A program made the position numbers and the translations under genes. A stretch of DNA of 46,024 bases. It comes from Allomeiothermus sp035760705. GTDB lineage: Bacteria > Deinococcota > Deinococci > Deinococcales > Thermaceae. Below are positions 16,946-25,404 of this stretch, piece after piece (position 1 is the stretch's first letter; the number at the start of each line of letters is the position of its first letter). Under the pieces are notes generated by a model. The model worked only from the letters and a program-made list of their open reading frames with translations. It was not told the DNA's origin and ran no database searches. The stretch is from the NCBI GenBank assembly GCA_035760705.1, contig DASTSL010000043.1, positions 1 through 46,024 of the forward strand, written 5' to 3'.

Positions 16946-19068
16946 TCCGCTCGCGCCACCTTTTTGGAAGCGTCTAGAGCGGCTCTCTTTTTTCGCCGTC
17001 TCCGCTTGGGCGCCTCCAGCGGGCGCAGGAAGGGTTTCTCGTAGGCGGAGAACTCGTACACCTGGTTCTCGTAGGTGACGAGGCCCACGTCCTCGAGTTC
17101 GAAGAGGATCTGCAGCGCCCCCTTCACCGTGGCCTCCGGGGCCTGGCCCGAGAGCAGCACCGCCCCGCCCGCCCGTTCCCCGCTGAGCGCCCCTTCGCGG
17201 CTCCAGAAACGGTACAAGCCCAGCTCCACGTCGGCGTAGACTTCCAGACCCTGCCGAAAAACCCGGTGGGTGTAGCGCGGGGGCAGATAAAACTGCTCGG
17301 CGTACTGCGGGAAAAGTTCGTCCTCGAGCGCCAAGAGGTCGGCCCGGACCCGGGAGCGCTCGCGCTCGGTGAGGCGGGGGTCGTCGAGGCGTTCGCGCAG
17401 CGCCAGGCGTTCTTCCTCCAGGTCGCGCTCCTGGGGCAACACCTGCGGCTCTTTGGGCATCTCCCCGAACGGGTCGAGCCGCACCGCCTCCTTGCCGAGC
17501 ATCGCGGCCTCGGCCTCCTGGTAGCTGGGGTACTCCAGCAGCTTTCCCCCTTCGATGCCCCAGAAGCGGGTGGCGACCTTCTGCACCAGGGCCCGGTCGT
17601 GCGAGACGAAGAGGAGCGTGCCGGGGTAGTCGATCAGGGCCCGCTCGAGCGCTTCCAGGAGCTCCAGCTCGAGGTGGTTGGTGGGTTCGTCCAGCACCAG
17701 CAGCCCCGCGCGTAACCCGGCCAATAAAGCCAGGCCCGCCCTGGCCCGCTCCCCTGCGGAGAAGGTCGAAGGCGGGTCGAACCAGCGCGGCGGGCGGAAG
17801 CCCATCCGGCCCAGCATCATGGCCGCCCGGGCCTCCCCGAAGCGCTCGGTGAACTGGGTGAAAAGGGGGATGTGGGGCTCGAGGCCGTGATGGTGTTGAT
17901 CCAAGTAGGCGGCTCGCACCCCCGGCATCAGTTCGCGCTCGCCGGAGTCGGGCGGCTCGCGGGAGAGTAACAAGCGGAGCAAGGTGGTCTTCCCCGCCCC
18001 GTTCGGCCCCAAGAGGGCGATGCGATCTCCGCGGAAGATGCGGAAGCTGACGTCGTGGAGGACCGCTCTCACCTCTACCGGCCTTTCGGCGTTCGACGTA
18101 GGACGTAGGGCGTACGACTTCGATAGCTCCTTCCCCTCCGCGACCAGCCTCGGCGTTCCCTCCGCCGCGATCTCCAGGCTCCACCTCCGCTCGGGCGGCA
18201 GGGGGTCGGGAGCCTGGATGCGCTCGGCGCGGGCCTCGAGCCGGGCTTTTTCCCGCACCCGCCGGTCGGTGCCAGGCCGCCTGTGGTCGGGAACCGCCCG
18301 GAGGAGGCGCAGCCGCTCCTTCTCGGCCTCGTGGCGGGCCTTCTCTACGGTGCGCTGGATCCGCTCCTTCTCCTGTAAGTAGGTCTCATAACCCCCGGCG
18401 ACCCGCTGCAACAGCCCGCCCTCGAGGTAGTAGACGGTGGTGGCCACCCGCGCGATGAGCGCCCGGTCGTGCGAGATCATCCCCACCGCACCGGGGTAGG
18501 CGAGCAGGAGTTCCTCGAGCTTGAGCCGCATCCGCAGGTCGAGGTGGGTGGTGGGCTCGTCGAGGAGGAGCACCTCGGCCCCGGATAAGAATGCCAGCGC
18601 CAGCCCCAGCCGCACTCCCTCCCCGCCCGACAGATCGAGCGCGTCCTGGTTCCACAACTCCCGCCCGATCCCGAAGTCGGCCAGGGTCCGCCCGATGCGA
18701 CCCTTCCAGAAGGAAAGCTCCTGCACCCGCTCCCAGGCCTCGGCGGAGTGTTCGGGTGGAGCCTGCTCGAGGGCCTGTTGCGCCGCCCACAGCGGTGTGG
18801 CCTGGTAGGCCAGCTCGAGCACCATCCCCCCCACCTTGCGATAGTCCTGGGGCAGGTAAAACACCCGTGTATCGGCGGACTTCTCCACCCGTCCGGCGTC
18901 CAGGCGCTCTAGGCCTACCAGGCTGCGGAACAAAGTGCTCTTTCCCGCCCCGTTCGGCCCGAGCAAGACCGCCCGCTCCCCCTTGGAGAGGCGCAGGTTG
19001 GCTTGCCGGAACAGTCTGCGCTCGCCGTAGGTTTTTTCGCCGTCGAGGAGGCGGAGGAGGACGGACAT
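16942..19068 (-). CDS. ABC-F family ATPase (ribosome-associated type), C-terminally extended
   Basis: Soluble protein with two ATP-binding cassettes and no membrane segments. ABC-F proteins bind the ribosomal E site and affect translation or antibiotic resistance. Cassette 1 has GPNGAGKST (37-45), LSGGEGVRLGLALAF and LLLDEPTTHLD. Cassette 2 has GPNGAGKTT, FSAGERARAGLALL and LVLDEPTNHLE. A charged interdomain linker (EKARHEAEKERLRLLR) corresponds to the P-site tip motif. A further 180 residues after cassette 2 end in a basic tail (PKRRRRKKRA) that could touch RNA. Residues about 316-328 (KSYALRPTSNAERP), before cassette 2, are encoded by a copy of a dispersed repeat (18085-18122). 708 aa is long for the family. 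Which ABC-F subgroup is unclear. Confidence 0.87.
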   Translation of the reverse strand: MSVLLRLLDGEKTYGERRLFRQANLRLSKGERAVLLGPNGAGKSTLFRSLVGLERLDAGRVEKSADTRVFYLPQDYRKVGGMVLELAYQATPLWAAQQALEQAPPEHSAEAWERVQELSFWKGRIGRTLADFGIGRELWNQDALDLSGGEGVRLGLALAFLSGAEVLLLDEPTTHLDLRMRLKLEELLLAYPGAVGMISHDRALIARVATTVYYLEGGLLQRVAGGYETYLQEKERIQRTVEKARHEAEKERLRLLRAVPDHRRPGTDRRVREKARLEARAERIQAPDPLPPERRWSLEIAAEGTPRLVAEGKELSKSYALRPTSNAERPVEVRAVLHDVSFRIFRGDRIALLGPNGAGKTTLLRLLLSREPPDSGERELMPGVRAAYLDQHHHGLEPHIPLFTQFTERFGEARAAMMLGRMGFRPPRWFDPPSTFSAGERARAGLALLAGLRAGLLVLDEPTNHLELELLEALERALIDYPGTLLFVSHDRALVQKVATRFWGIEGGKLLEYPSYQEAEAAMLGKEAVRLDPFGEMPKEPQVLPQERDLEEERLALRERLDDPRLTERERSRVRADLLALEDELFPQYAEQFYLPPRYTHRVFRQGLEVYADVELGLYRFWSREGALSGERAGGAVLLSGQAPEATVKGALQILFELEDVGLVTYENQVYEFSAYEKPFLRPLEAPKRRRRKKRAALDASKKVARAD
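18085..18122 (-). repeat. In-frame copy of a dispersed repeat inside the ABC-F gene
   Basis: Minus-strand sequence contains GTCGTACG, CCTACGTC twice over, and GTCGAACGCCGAA. The same words occur between genes at 34229-34300, 32351-32376 and 35031-35062. Here they are read as KSYALRPTSNAER without disrupting the frame. Confidence 0.5.
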
Positions 19069-19156
19069 ACGATTCAGAGAAAAGAAAAAAGAGGAAGGAG
19101 GAAAGGAATTATGCTTTTACTTCTTTCCTCTTTGGCCTTTCCTCTTTCCTCCGCTG
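19069..19156. other. Purine/pyrimidine-strand-biased spacer
   Basis: Region between the 2H gene and ABC-F. The left half is AG-rich, the right half CT-rich. GAGGAAAG and CTTTCCTC form an 8-bp inverted repeat around a TATG-containing loop. On the minus strand CATAAT lies in the middle and could be the ABC-F -10. No gene. Confidence 0.3.
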
Positions 19157-19654
19157 TTAGCCGGATAGCGGAAACCGTGCCACCTCGACCAGTTCGCCCT
19201 CCGGCGTGTCTTGGACCAGGGCGGCTTCACGGACCAGGAAGGAGCCCCGCGGTGGCTGGGGAAGTTTTCGGCACAGGGCTACGGCTTCCTCCGGGCTCAA
19301 CCCCAAAGCCAAGGTCAGGTGGGGCAGGTAGCTGGGGCCTTCGATCTCCTTGAGGGGGGCAGCCAGGGGCTCGAGGCCGTTATACAAACGCTGGAAAGGG
19401 GTTCCCCCGTAAGCCCGCAGGTACACCACCCCCTGGGGAAAGGACTGCCATCCCCCCAGCCGCAAGCGGAAATGCGAGTGCCCGCGAAGGATGCCCTCGA
19501 CGGCCCGTTTGAGCGACTCCTCGCCGTAGGCCCAGTCGAAGGGCTGGCGCAGGTTGAGATGGGGTCGGCCAAAGCCCCGCACGCCGTGCTTGGTCTGAAG
19601 CCCGGTCATGAAAGTCTCGAGGTCGTCTGGAGGCCAGACCAAGATGCCGTACAC
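19157..19654 (-). CDS. 2H phosphoesterase (2'-5' RNA ligase-like)
   Basis: A 165-aa member of the 2H phosphoesterase superfamily, which act on 2',3'-cyclic phosphates or 2'-5' linkages. The expected pair of HxT/S motifs is at PHLNL (about 41) and PHLTL (about 121), separated by about 80 residues as usual. The second is canonical; the first has Asn where Thr/Ser is expected, so activity may be altered. The start is GTG 19654, reading MYGILVWPP as in relatives, because TATACT (19667-19662) lies exactly 7 nt upstream. ATG 19660 would sit 1 nt after that element and the longer frame to 19687 would include the promoter. Its RNA or nucleotide substrate is unknown. Confidence 0.72.
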   Translation of the reverse strand: MYGILVWPPDDLETFMTGLQTKHGVRGFGRPHLNLRQPFDWAYGEESLKRAVEGILRGHSHFRLRLGGWQSFPQGVVYLRAYGGTPFQRLYNGLEPLAAPLKEIEGPSYLPHLTLALGLSPEEAVALCRKLPQPPRGSFLVREAALVQDTPEGELVEVARFPLSG

Positions 19655-19661
19655 GGGCATC

Positions 19662-19667
19662 AGTATA
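19662..19667 (-). promoter_or_regulatory. -10 element of the 2H phosphoesterase gene, leaderless start
   Basis: TATACT on the minus strand is followed by 7 nt and GTG 19654, the same element and spacing as tsaB. This decides the start. Confidence 0.5.
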
Positions 19668-19756
19668 CGAAGTCGGAGAAGGGGCAACCGGGGGACAAGG
19701 CTCAGAACGAAGGCGTATCGCGTATCGCAAAAGCTTTTTCGACGCTAAGAGGCCCC

Positions 19757-20845
19757 TTAAGACTCGAGCAGCCCCTTGGCCCGCAGTGCCAGGTGAACCT
19801 GGGCCAGGATTTGGGGCGATTTGAGCGGTGCGCCAATGGCCGTCTCGATCTGGGCCAGACGATACCGCAGGGTGTTGGGGTGGACGTGCAGGGCCTCGGC
19901 GGTGGCGGAGAGGTCGGCGGAGTGTTCCAGGTAGACCTCGAGGGTTCTGAGCGCCTTCCCCGAGAGGGGCAGGAAGCGCTCGACCAGGGCCTTTAGGTCT
20001 TCCGGCGACTGCTGCAACAGCACCCAGGCCACCGGGTCGAGCTGTTCGAAGCCCATTACCTCGCCGGGGCGGGCCGCCTTGAGCGCGATCAGGGCTTCGC
20101 GGTAGGCAGCCCCCACGGTCTCGAGGTCCCGGTGCACTGCCGAGTACCCCATCCGCACGCCCTCCGGGGCGGCCCAGAGCAGGGTTTGGACCTCCTTGGC
20201 TACATCGTGAACCTGCCAGAGCACCACCGCCCGGGTTCCCCGGCCCGAGATCAGGTAGGGGGTTCCCAGGCGCTCGAGGTAAATCCCCACCGATCGCTTG
20301 AGCTGTTGCAAGACCTCCCGTCGCCGGGTTTCGGCCAGCCGGTGACGGCCCAAGGGGGCGGGGGCTTCGATCAGGGCCAGCAGGAGCGGGAACCCCGTCT
20401 CGAAGCCGAAGGCGAAGGCCCGGCTCAGGTCGGCCTCGTTCAGCAGTAGTTCGTCCAGGAAGGCCGCCCCCAGGTTTTCCTCTTGAGCGCGCTCGAGCGC
20501 CTTCTCCATCGCCCGTAGCCGCAGCATCCGCTGGGCCAGGGCCAGCAAGGGGGCCGCCACCTCGAGCTGGGCGTCGTTCCCGTAAGCGATCAACCGCCAC
20601 TCCCCAGCCTCCAAAGCCCAAAAGCCCCTCCCCCGCCCACTCTGGGTGGGGTGCTTGGCGGGCACCTTCCCCGACCAGGCCAGCACCTCACCCCAAGGGG
20701 CCAGCAGGGCCAGGGGCAAGCCGAGAAGGCCAGCCAGGGTCTCGAGGAATTCCCGCGGGTGGGAAAGTTTGCATAACAGCAGATCGAAGGCAGCGGTCAT
20801 CCCCTCCGGGGTTCTCCAATCGGCAGGTTGGGCAGCAGGAACCAT
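19757..20845 (-). CDS. PucR/CdaR-type transcriptional regulator
   Basis: A 362-aa DNA-binding regulator. The C-terminus (about 310-355) is the PucR HTH: LRTLEVYLEHSADLSATAEALHVHPNTLRYRL is spread over residues that match the ...TAxxLxVHxNTLRYRLxxIE family signature. Upstream is a GGDEF-derived ligand-sensing middle domain (about 150-260) and an N-terminal sensor region with LLGLPLALLAPWGEVLAW. It is divergent from the hpa operon with 102 bp between the starts, so it most likely controls that operon in response to 4-hydroxyphenylacetate or a related compound. Start ATG 20845 has no Shine-Dalgarno; ATG 20800 is preceded by GGAGGGG and is an alternative. DNA-binding and effector are inferences. 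Confidence 0.82.
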   Translation of the reverse strand: MVPAAQPADWRTPEGMTAAFDLLLCKLSHPREFLETLAGLLGLPLALLAPWGEVLAWSGKVPAKHPTQSGRGRGFWALEAGEWRLIAYGNDAQLEVAAPLLALAQRMLRLRAMEKALERAQEENLGAAFLDELLLNEADLSRAFAFGFETGFPLLLALIEAPAPLGRHRLAETRRREVLQQLKRSVGIYLERLGTPYLISGRGTRAVVLWQVHDVAKEVQTLLWAAPEGVRMGYSAVHRDLETVGAAYREALIALKAARPGEVMGFEQLDPVAWVLLQQSPEDLKALVERFLPLSGKALRTLEVYLEHSADLSATAEALHVHPNTLRYRLAQIETAIGAPLKSPQILAQVHLALRAKGLLES

Positions 20846-20947
20846 GGTCTTTGTACAAATCTACAATAATATGCTCCGATTTGTGGATTCGTACACTACC
20901 TTCCCACGAAGCGGCTTTGTACCCTCGTATCAACGCAAAGGAGCCCT
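20846..20947. promoter_or_regulatory. Divergent control region between pucR-like gene and hpa operon
   Basis: 102 bp of AT-rich sequence. TTTGTACAAA (20850-20859) is a perfect 10-bp palindrome just before the regulator start; related words are ATTTGTGGATTCGTAC (20879-20894) and TTTGTACCC (20916-20924). TACACT at 20892-20897 is a candidate -10 for the hpa direction, and TATTAT/TATTGT near 20865-20872 for the regulator. AAGGAG (20938-20943) is the ribosome site of the first hpa gene. Candidate regulator binding sites, not proven. Confidence 0.45.
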
Positions 20948-21889
20948 ATGGTCGAGTTCAAGGGTAGTGTCGTACCGCTGGTGACCCCTTTCAAAAACGG
21001 ACAGATTGACGAAGCCGCGATGGAACGCCTCATCGAGCGGCAGATCGAGGCCGGTTCGCACGGCCTCTCGGTAGGCGGAACCACCGGCGAGCCCGGCACC
21101 ATGAGCTTAGAGGAGCGCAAATACCTGATCGAGCTGACGGTCAAGCTCATCAAGGGCCGAGTACCGCTCCTGGCCGGGACCGGGACGCTCCGGCTGGACG
21201 AGACGCTCGAGATCACCCGGTTCGCCCAAAAGGTGGGGGCTCAGGGGGCGCTGGTCATCACCCCCTACTACATCAAACCCAACCAAGACGGGCTTTACCG
21301 CTTCTTCGGGGCCACCGCCGAGGCCGTGCCGGACTTCCCGGTGATCCTCTACAACATTCCCGGGCGCTCGGGGATCGAGATCAAGATCGAAACCGTAGCC
21401 AGGCTGCGCCGCGACTTCAAGAACATCGTGGGGATCAAGCACTCGAGCAAGGATGTCGAATACGTCTCGGAACTCTTGCGCAGGGTGGGGCGTGACTTCG
21501 GGGTGTTCTGCGGCCTGGAGGCCCTCACCTTCCCCATGATGAGCGTGGGCGCGGTGGGCACCATCGCCGCCACCGCCAACTGGCTCCCCAAGGAGACCGC
21601 CCAGATGTGCCAGCTCACGCTCGAGGGCAAGTACAAGGAGGCGCTCGAGCTGCACTACTACGGGCTCGAGGCCAACGACGCCATCTTCTGGGACACCAAC
21701 CCCATCCCGCTCAAGACGGTGCTCTCCTGGATGGGCCTGTGCGAGAAGGAGTGGCGCGAGCCCTTAGGCCCCACCACCCCCGAGATCGAAGCCCGGCTCC
21801 GCAAGATGGCCGAGTCCTACGGGCTCATCCCCAAGAAAGAACCCTACCCGCCCGTCCTGACCGATCCGGCGAAGAAGGAGTACGTTTGA
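20948..21889 (+). CDS. DapA-family aldolase in the hpa operon
   Basis: Class I aldolase of the dihydrodipicolinate synthase/N-acetylneuraminate lyase family (313 aa). It has the substrate-binding VGGTTGEPG (about 42-50), the catalytic Tyr in ILYNIPGRSG (Y135) and the Schiff-base Lys in VGIKHSSKD (K164). These are the TIM-barrel features for condensing or releasing pyruvate. It is the first gene of the hpa operon. No hpaI is present in the window, so the inference is that this enzyme performs the pyruvate-releasing aldol cleavage at the end of the homoprotocatechuate pathway. A real DapA of lysine synthesis is less likely because of the context and the extended C-terminus (KKEPYPPVLTDPAKK). 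Ribosome site AAGGAG, 4 nt spacing. Confidence 0.8.
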   Translation: MVEFKGSVVPLVTPFKNGQIDEAAMERLIERQIEAGSHGLSVGGTTGEPGTMSLEERKYLIELTVKLIKGRVPLLAGTGTLRLDETLEITRFAQKVGAQGALVITPYYIKPNQDGLYRFFGATAEAVPDFPVILYNIPGRSGIEIKIETVARLRRDFKNIVGIKHSSKDVEYVSELLRRVGRDFGVFCGLEALTFPMMSVGAVGTIAATANWLPKETAQMCQLTLEGKYKEALELHYYGLEANDAIFWDTNPIPLKTVLSWMGLCEKEWREPLGPTTPEIEARLRKMAESYGLIPKKEPYPPVLTDPAKKEYV

Positions 21890-21935
21890 TGCCGAACGCA
21901 ACGCGTGAGCCTTTTGCTATCAGCGAGGTCTTGCC

Positions 21936-22730
21936 ATGAGGCTCGCCCGCTTCATCGCCAAAGGCCGTCAACTCCACGGGCATCTGCAAGACGGGATGCT
22001 CCTGGACTACGCTGGGGAGGCCCACGACCCGGAGGCGGTGAGCTGGCTGTTACCCGTCCAGCCCGGCAAGGTGATCGCGCTGGCCCTCAACTTTGCTGAG
22101 CACGCCGACGAGTTCGGCCTCAAGCGCCCCACCGAGCCCGCCCTCTTCTGGAAGCCCAACACCACCCTGCTGCCCCACAAAGGCACGGTGATCTACCCGC
22201 AGGGTGCCAAATTCATGCACTTCGAGTGCGAGTTGGCGGTGATCCTCGGGCGAAACGCGCGGCGGGTGAAGGCCAAGGACGCGCTGGATTACATTGGTGG
22301 ATACACCATCGCCAACGACCTGGTGGTGCGCGACTACGTGTCCAATACCTTCCGCCCACCCCTGCGGGGCAAGGGCTGGGACACCTTCGGGCCGCTGGGC
22401 CCCTACTACGTCACCGCCGACGAGGTCCCCGACCCGCACAACCTGAAGATGCGGGCCTACGTCAACGGCGAACTGCGGCAGGAGACCACCACCCAGGGGA
22501 TGATTTTTTCCATCCCGGAGGTGCTCGAGTTCATCAGCCGCTTTATGACCTTGGAGGCGGGCGACGTGATCCTCACCGGAACCCCCAAGGGCATCTCGCA
22601 GGTGCATCCCGGCGACGTGATGCGGATGGAGATCGAGGGGCTGGGTGCGCTGGAAAACAGCATCGAATGGGAGACCGAGGACGCCGAGCCCGTAATCGGC
22701 GAGGAAGGCGACCGAAACCTAGTCCTATGA
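21936..22730 (+). CDS. hpaG: HpaG-type isomerase/decarboxylase (FAH family)
   Basis: Fumarylacetoacetate-hydrolase-fold enzyme of 264 aa. In the homoprotocatechuate pathway HpaG decarboxylates 5-oxopent-3-ene-1,2,5-tricarboxylate and isomerises the product. Family marks: FECELAVILGRNARRVK (metal-binding Glu residues), GYTIANDLVVRDY, RGKGWDTFGPLGPYYVT, and VILTGTPKGISQVHPGD. Many enterobacterial HpaG proteins are two fused copies of this fold; this is a single copy, so it may form a homodimer or have a second copy elsewhere. GAGG lies 8 nt before ATG. A repeat-like GCCGAACGCAACGC (21892-21905) lies between it and the aldolase gene. Confidence 0.85.
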   Translation: MRLARFIAKGRQLHGHLQDGMLLDYAGEAHDPEAVSWLLPVQPGKVIALALNFAEHADEFGLKRPTEPALFWKPNTTLLPHKGTVIYPQGAKFMHFECELAVILGRNARRVKAKDALDYIGGYTIANDLVVRDYVSNTFRPPLRGKGWDTFGPLGPYYVTADEVPDPHNLKMRAYVNGELRQETTTQGMIFSIPEVLEFISRFMTLEAGDVILTGTPKGISQVHPGDVMRMEIEGLGALENSIEWETEDAEPVIGEEGDRNLVL

Positions 22731-22755
22731 ATACCCCCTGCCAGGCAGGTAGCCT

Positions 22756-23583
22756 ATGAGCGCCGAACTCTTCGCTGAAGCCTACCAGACCGCCATCTAC
22801 AAGGCGGCGGGCGTGGCCTTCACCCTGAGCGAGAAGCCCACCGGTGTGGTGCTCTTCGAGGGGCGCAGGTTTGCCATTATCACCGCGCACAACCCACGCA
22901 GCGAGCGGCTCTCGGACGAGGAAAATCAAGAGCGGCACGAAGAACTCGAGCACGAAATCCAAAAACTCGGCCTAGCTTACACCCCCAGCACCGGGGAATC
23001 CCCCGACGGAACGTGGATTGAGGAAGGGTTCGCGGTGTTCGGGATCGGCCTCGAGGGGGCTTTGGAGCTAGGCCGCAAGTACGGGCAGCACGCGATTCTG
23101 TGGGGCGAAGGTGAGAAGGTAGCGCTGGCATGGTGTGAGAGTCGTAAGCTTGAAAACTTTTATGCTCGGCAGGTAAGTTCACCCGTCGAAACTGTAGGCC
23201 GCTTTATCGAAGAGGCCTGGAATCGGCGAAATCTCGAGGTTGTCGAGCAACTAGTCGCTCCTACTTACACTGTTGGGGAGGTGAGAGTGGGGCCTGATGG
23301 CGTAAAAAAAGCCATCCAAAAATGGCACTCGGCATTTCCGAACCTCCAACTCATACCTGAAGAATCAATTCAACAGGGCAACCGCGTTGCAGTCCTGCTC
23401 AAACACACTGGAACGCACCAGGGCAGATTTCTTGGCCTCGAGGCTACAGGCCGAACAGTTTCGTGGACTGAGGCCGCGTTCTGGACAGTGGAGGCAGGAC
23501 AATTGACTGAGGCTCGCTTCATCGTGGATTGGGCAGATGTCCGAAAACAATTGATGACCCCGGAACAAGAGGAGGTTGAATGA
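22756..23583 (+). CDS. DUF3293-SnoaL-like fusion protein
   Basis: Two unrelated domains in one 275-aa chain. Residues about 1-125 match DUF3293: FAIITAHNPRSERLSDEENQERHEEL, then EEGFAVFGIGLEGALELGRKYGQHAILW. Residues about 138-265 are a SnoaL/ester-cyclase-like NTF2 fold: VGRFIEEAWNRRNLEVVEQLVAPTY, AFPNLQL, GTHQGRFLGLEATGRTVSW. SnoaL-like proteins catalyse ring or lactone chemistry or bind small molecules. GC content drops sharply from about 23,140 (near 50% against 65%), so the C-terminal part looks newly joined by transfer. It ends ATGA, overlapping hpaE. It lies where hpaF or hpaH would often be; whether it substitutes for either is unknown. Confidence 0.72.
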   Translation: MSAELFAEAYQTAIYKAAGVAFTLSEKPTGVVLFEGRRFAIITAHNPRSERLSDEENQERHEELEHEIQKLGLAYTPSTGESPDGTWIEEGFAVFGIGLEGALELGRKYGQHAILWGEGEKVALAWCESRKLENFYARQVSSPVETVGRFIEEAWNRRNLEVVEQLVAPTYTVGEVRVGPDGVKKAIQKWHSAFPNLQLIPEESIQQGNRVAVLLKHTGTHQGRFLGLEATGRTVSWTEAAFWTVEAGQLTEARFIVDWADVRKQLMTPEQEEVE

Positions 23584-25100
23584 AAATCGGCGAAAAAACC
23601 GCAGGCATCAGCCCCGAGTTCATCGCTCAGGTACGGCAGAAAATCTCCTCGAGCCCCGTCACCCACTTCATCGGTGGGGAGTTCGTGGCGGGGGTGCGGG
23701 GCGAGACCTTCGAGAGCTTAGAGCCCTCCAACAACCAGGTTCTGGCCCACGCCTACCGGGGCCACGCCGAGGACGTGGACAAAGCCGCCCAAGCCGCCAA
23801 GGCTGCCTTTGGCAAGTGGAAGCTCTCCGCCAAGGCCCGCAAGAAGTACCTGCTCAAGATCGCTGAGGTGCTGGAAAAACACGCCGACGAGCTGGCGGTG
23901 ATCGAGTGCCTGGACGCCGGGCAGGTCTTGCGCATCGTGCGGGCGCAGGTGGCCAGGGCCGCCGAGAATTTCAGCTTCTACGCCGAGTGGGCCGAGCGAG
24001 CGATGGACGGGCGTACCTACCCGGTGGACGCGGAGTGGGTCAACTACACGGTGCGGGTGCCGGTGGGGGTCTGCGGGATCATCACCCCCTGGAACGCCCC
24101 GCTGATGCTCTCCACCTGGCGCATCGCCCCGGCCCTGGCCACCGGTAACACCGTAATCCTCAAGCCCGCCGAGTGGTCGCCCCTCACCGCCTGGAAGCTG
24201 GCCGAGATCATCCAGGAGGCCGATCTGCCGCCCGGCGTGTTCAACGTGGTGCAGGGATTCGGGGAGGAGGCGGGCGACGCGCTGGTGCGCCACCCCGACG
24301 TGCCGCTCATTTCGTTCACCGGCGAGACCACCACCGGCTCGATCATCACCAAGAACTCCGCCGATTCCCTCAAGCGGCTTTCCCTCGAGCTGGGTGGCAA
24401 ATCCCCCGCGATTCTCTTCGAGGACGCCGACTTGGAGCGGGCACTAGATGCCACCATCTTCCAGATCTACAGCTTCAACGGCGAGCGCTGCACGGCGAAC
24501 TCTCGAGCCCTGGTACACGAGAGCATCCTGGAGGAGTTCGTGAACCGCGTGGCTGAGCGGGCGGCACGGGTGAAGGTCGGGCACCCCCTCGACCCCGAGA
24601 CCGAGGTGGGGCCGCTGATCCACCCGGAGCACCTCGAGCGAGTCCTGGGCTACGTGAAGATCGGCCAGGAGGAGGGCGCCAGGCTGGTGGTGGGCGGCGA
24701 GCGCGTGGGCAGCGAGGGCAACTACGTCTCCCCCGGCCTCTTCGTGGGCGAGAACCACATGCGCATCGCCCAGGAGGAGATCTTCGGCCCGATCCTCACC
24801 GTGATCCCCTTCAAGGACGAGGCGGACGCCCTGCAAAAAGCCAACGACGTGAAGTATGGGCTGGCGGCTTACGTCTGGACCAAGGACGTGACCCGGGCGC
24901 ACCGCGTGGCTCTCCACCTGGAAGCGGGCATGACCTGGATCAACTCGCACAACGTCCGGCATCTGCCCACGCCCTTCGGCGGGGTGAAGTTCTCGGGAAC
25001 GCACCGCGAGGGCGGGGAGTATAGCCTCGAGTTCTACACCGAACTCAAGAACATCGCCCTGCCGCTCACCGAGCACCACATTCCGAAGTTCGGGAAGTAA
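23580..25100 (+). CDS. hpaE: 5-Carboxymethyl-2-hydroxymuconate semialdehyde dehydrogenase
   Basis: NAD-dependent aldehyde dehydrogenase oxidising the ring-cleavage product of homoprotocatechuate. The 506-aa protein has the ALDH N-A-P-binding block GVCGIITPWNAPLMLSTW, the catalytic Glu in SLELGGKSPAILFE (about 265), and the catalytic Cys in FNGERCTANSR (about 303). EEIFGPILTVIPF and the C-terminal PFGGVKFSGTHREGGEYSLEFYTELKNI are typical of HpaE. Its start overlaps the upstream stop by 4 nt (ATGA). Position between hpaG and hpaBCD supports the name over generic ALDH. Confidence 0.92.
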   Translation: MKIGEKTAGISPEFIAQVRQKISSSPVTHFIGGEFVAGVRGETFESLEPSNNQVLAHAYRGHAEDVDKAAQAAKAAFGKWKLSAKARKKYLLKIAEVLEKHADELAVIECLDAGQVLRIVRAQVARAAENFSFYAEWAERAMDGRTYPVDAEWVNYTVRVPVGVCGIITPWNAPLMLSTWRIAPALATGNTVILKPAEWSPLTAWKLAEIIQEADLPPGVFNVVQGFGEEAGDALVRHPDVPLISFTGETTTGSIITKNSADSLKRLSLELGGKSPAILFEDADLERALDATIFQIYSFNGERCTANSRALVHESILEEFVNRVAERAARVKVGHPLDPETEVGPLIHPEHLERVLGYVKIGQEEGARLVVGGERVGSEGNYVSPGLFVGENHMRIAQEEIFGPILTVIPFKDEADALQKANDVKYGLAAYVWTKDVTRAHRVALHLEAGMTWINSHNVRHLPTPFGGVKFSGTHREGGEYSLEFYTELKNIALPLTEHHIPKFGK

Positions 25101-25404
25101 ACATGAGTAGAGATAGCGTCTTGCCTATTTCCGATGAACTGATCGGGGCACTTCAGCAGATTGAGAATCAATCTCTGGATGTTGCGGAAGGCGATTGAGA
25201 GCGATGACATGTTCAGAAGTGAGCATTCTCAAGACGGATTCGATACCCCAGAAAACGCCTTTTTCGGCTATTTCGATCATGAGCGACGAGAGTGGCGGTT
25301 CCAACCAAGCCTGGAGGTAGATCAAGCGCTCAACAGACATTCGACCATTTCCTTGAGACCAGCTGAACAAAAGCAACCGAAAAGATGGTTCGGGAGGCAA
25401 ACCC
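25101..25404 (+). other. Low-GC spacer with broken small ORFs between hpaE and hpaB
   Basis: About 300 bp of roughly 48-50% GC inside a 65% GC operon. ATG 25103 opens a 31-codon frame (MSRDSVLPISDELIGALQQ...) ending at TGA near 25196. Another frame from about 25161 is open to 25421 and reads like protein (DGFDTPENAFFGYFDHERR), but it has no ribosome site and runs into hpaB. A frameshifted remnant of a transferred gene is the simplest reading. No family recognised. The hpaB ribosome site GGGAGG is at its end. Confidence 0.35.

Noticed and set aside
23605..24400. Plus- and minus-strand frames over hpaE
   Set aside because: hpaE is a complete, well-conserved gene; overlapping frames have no ribosome sites.
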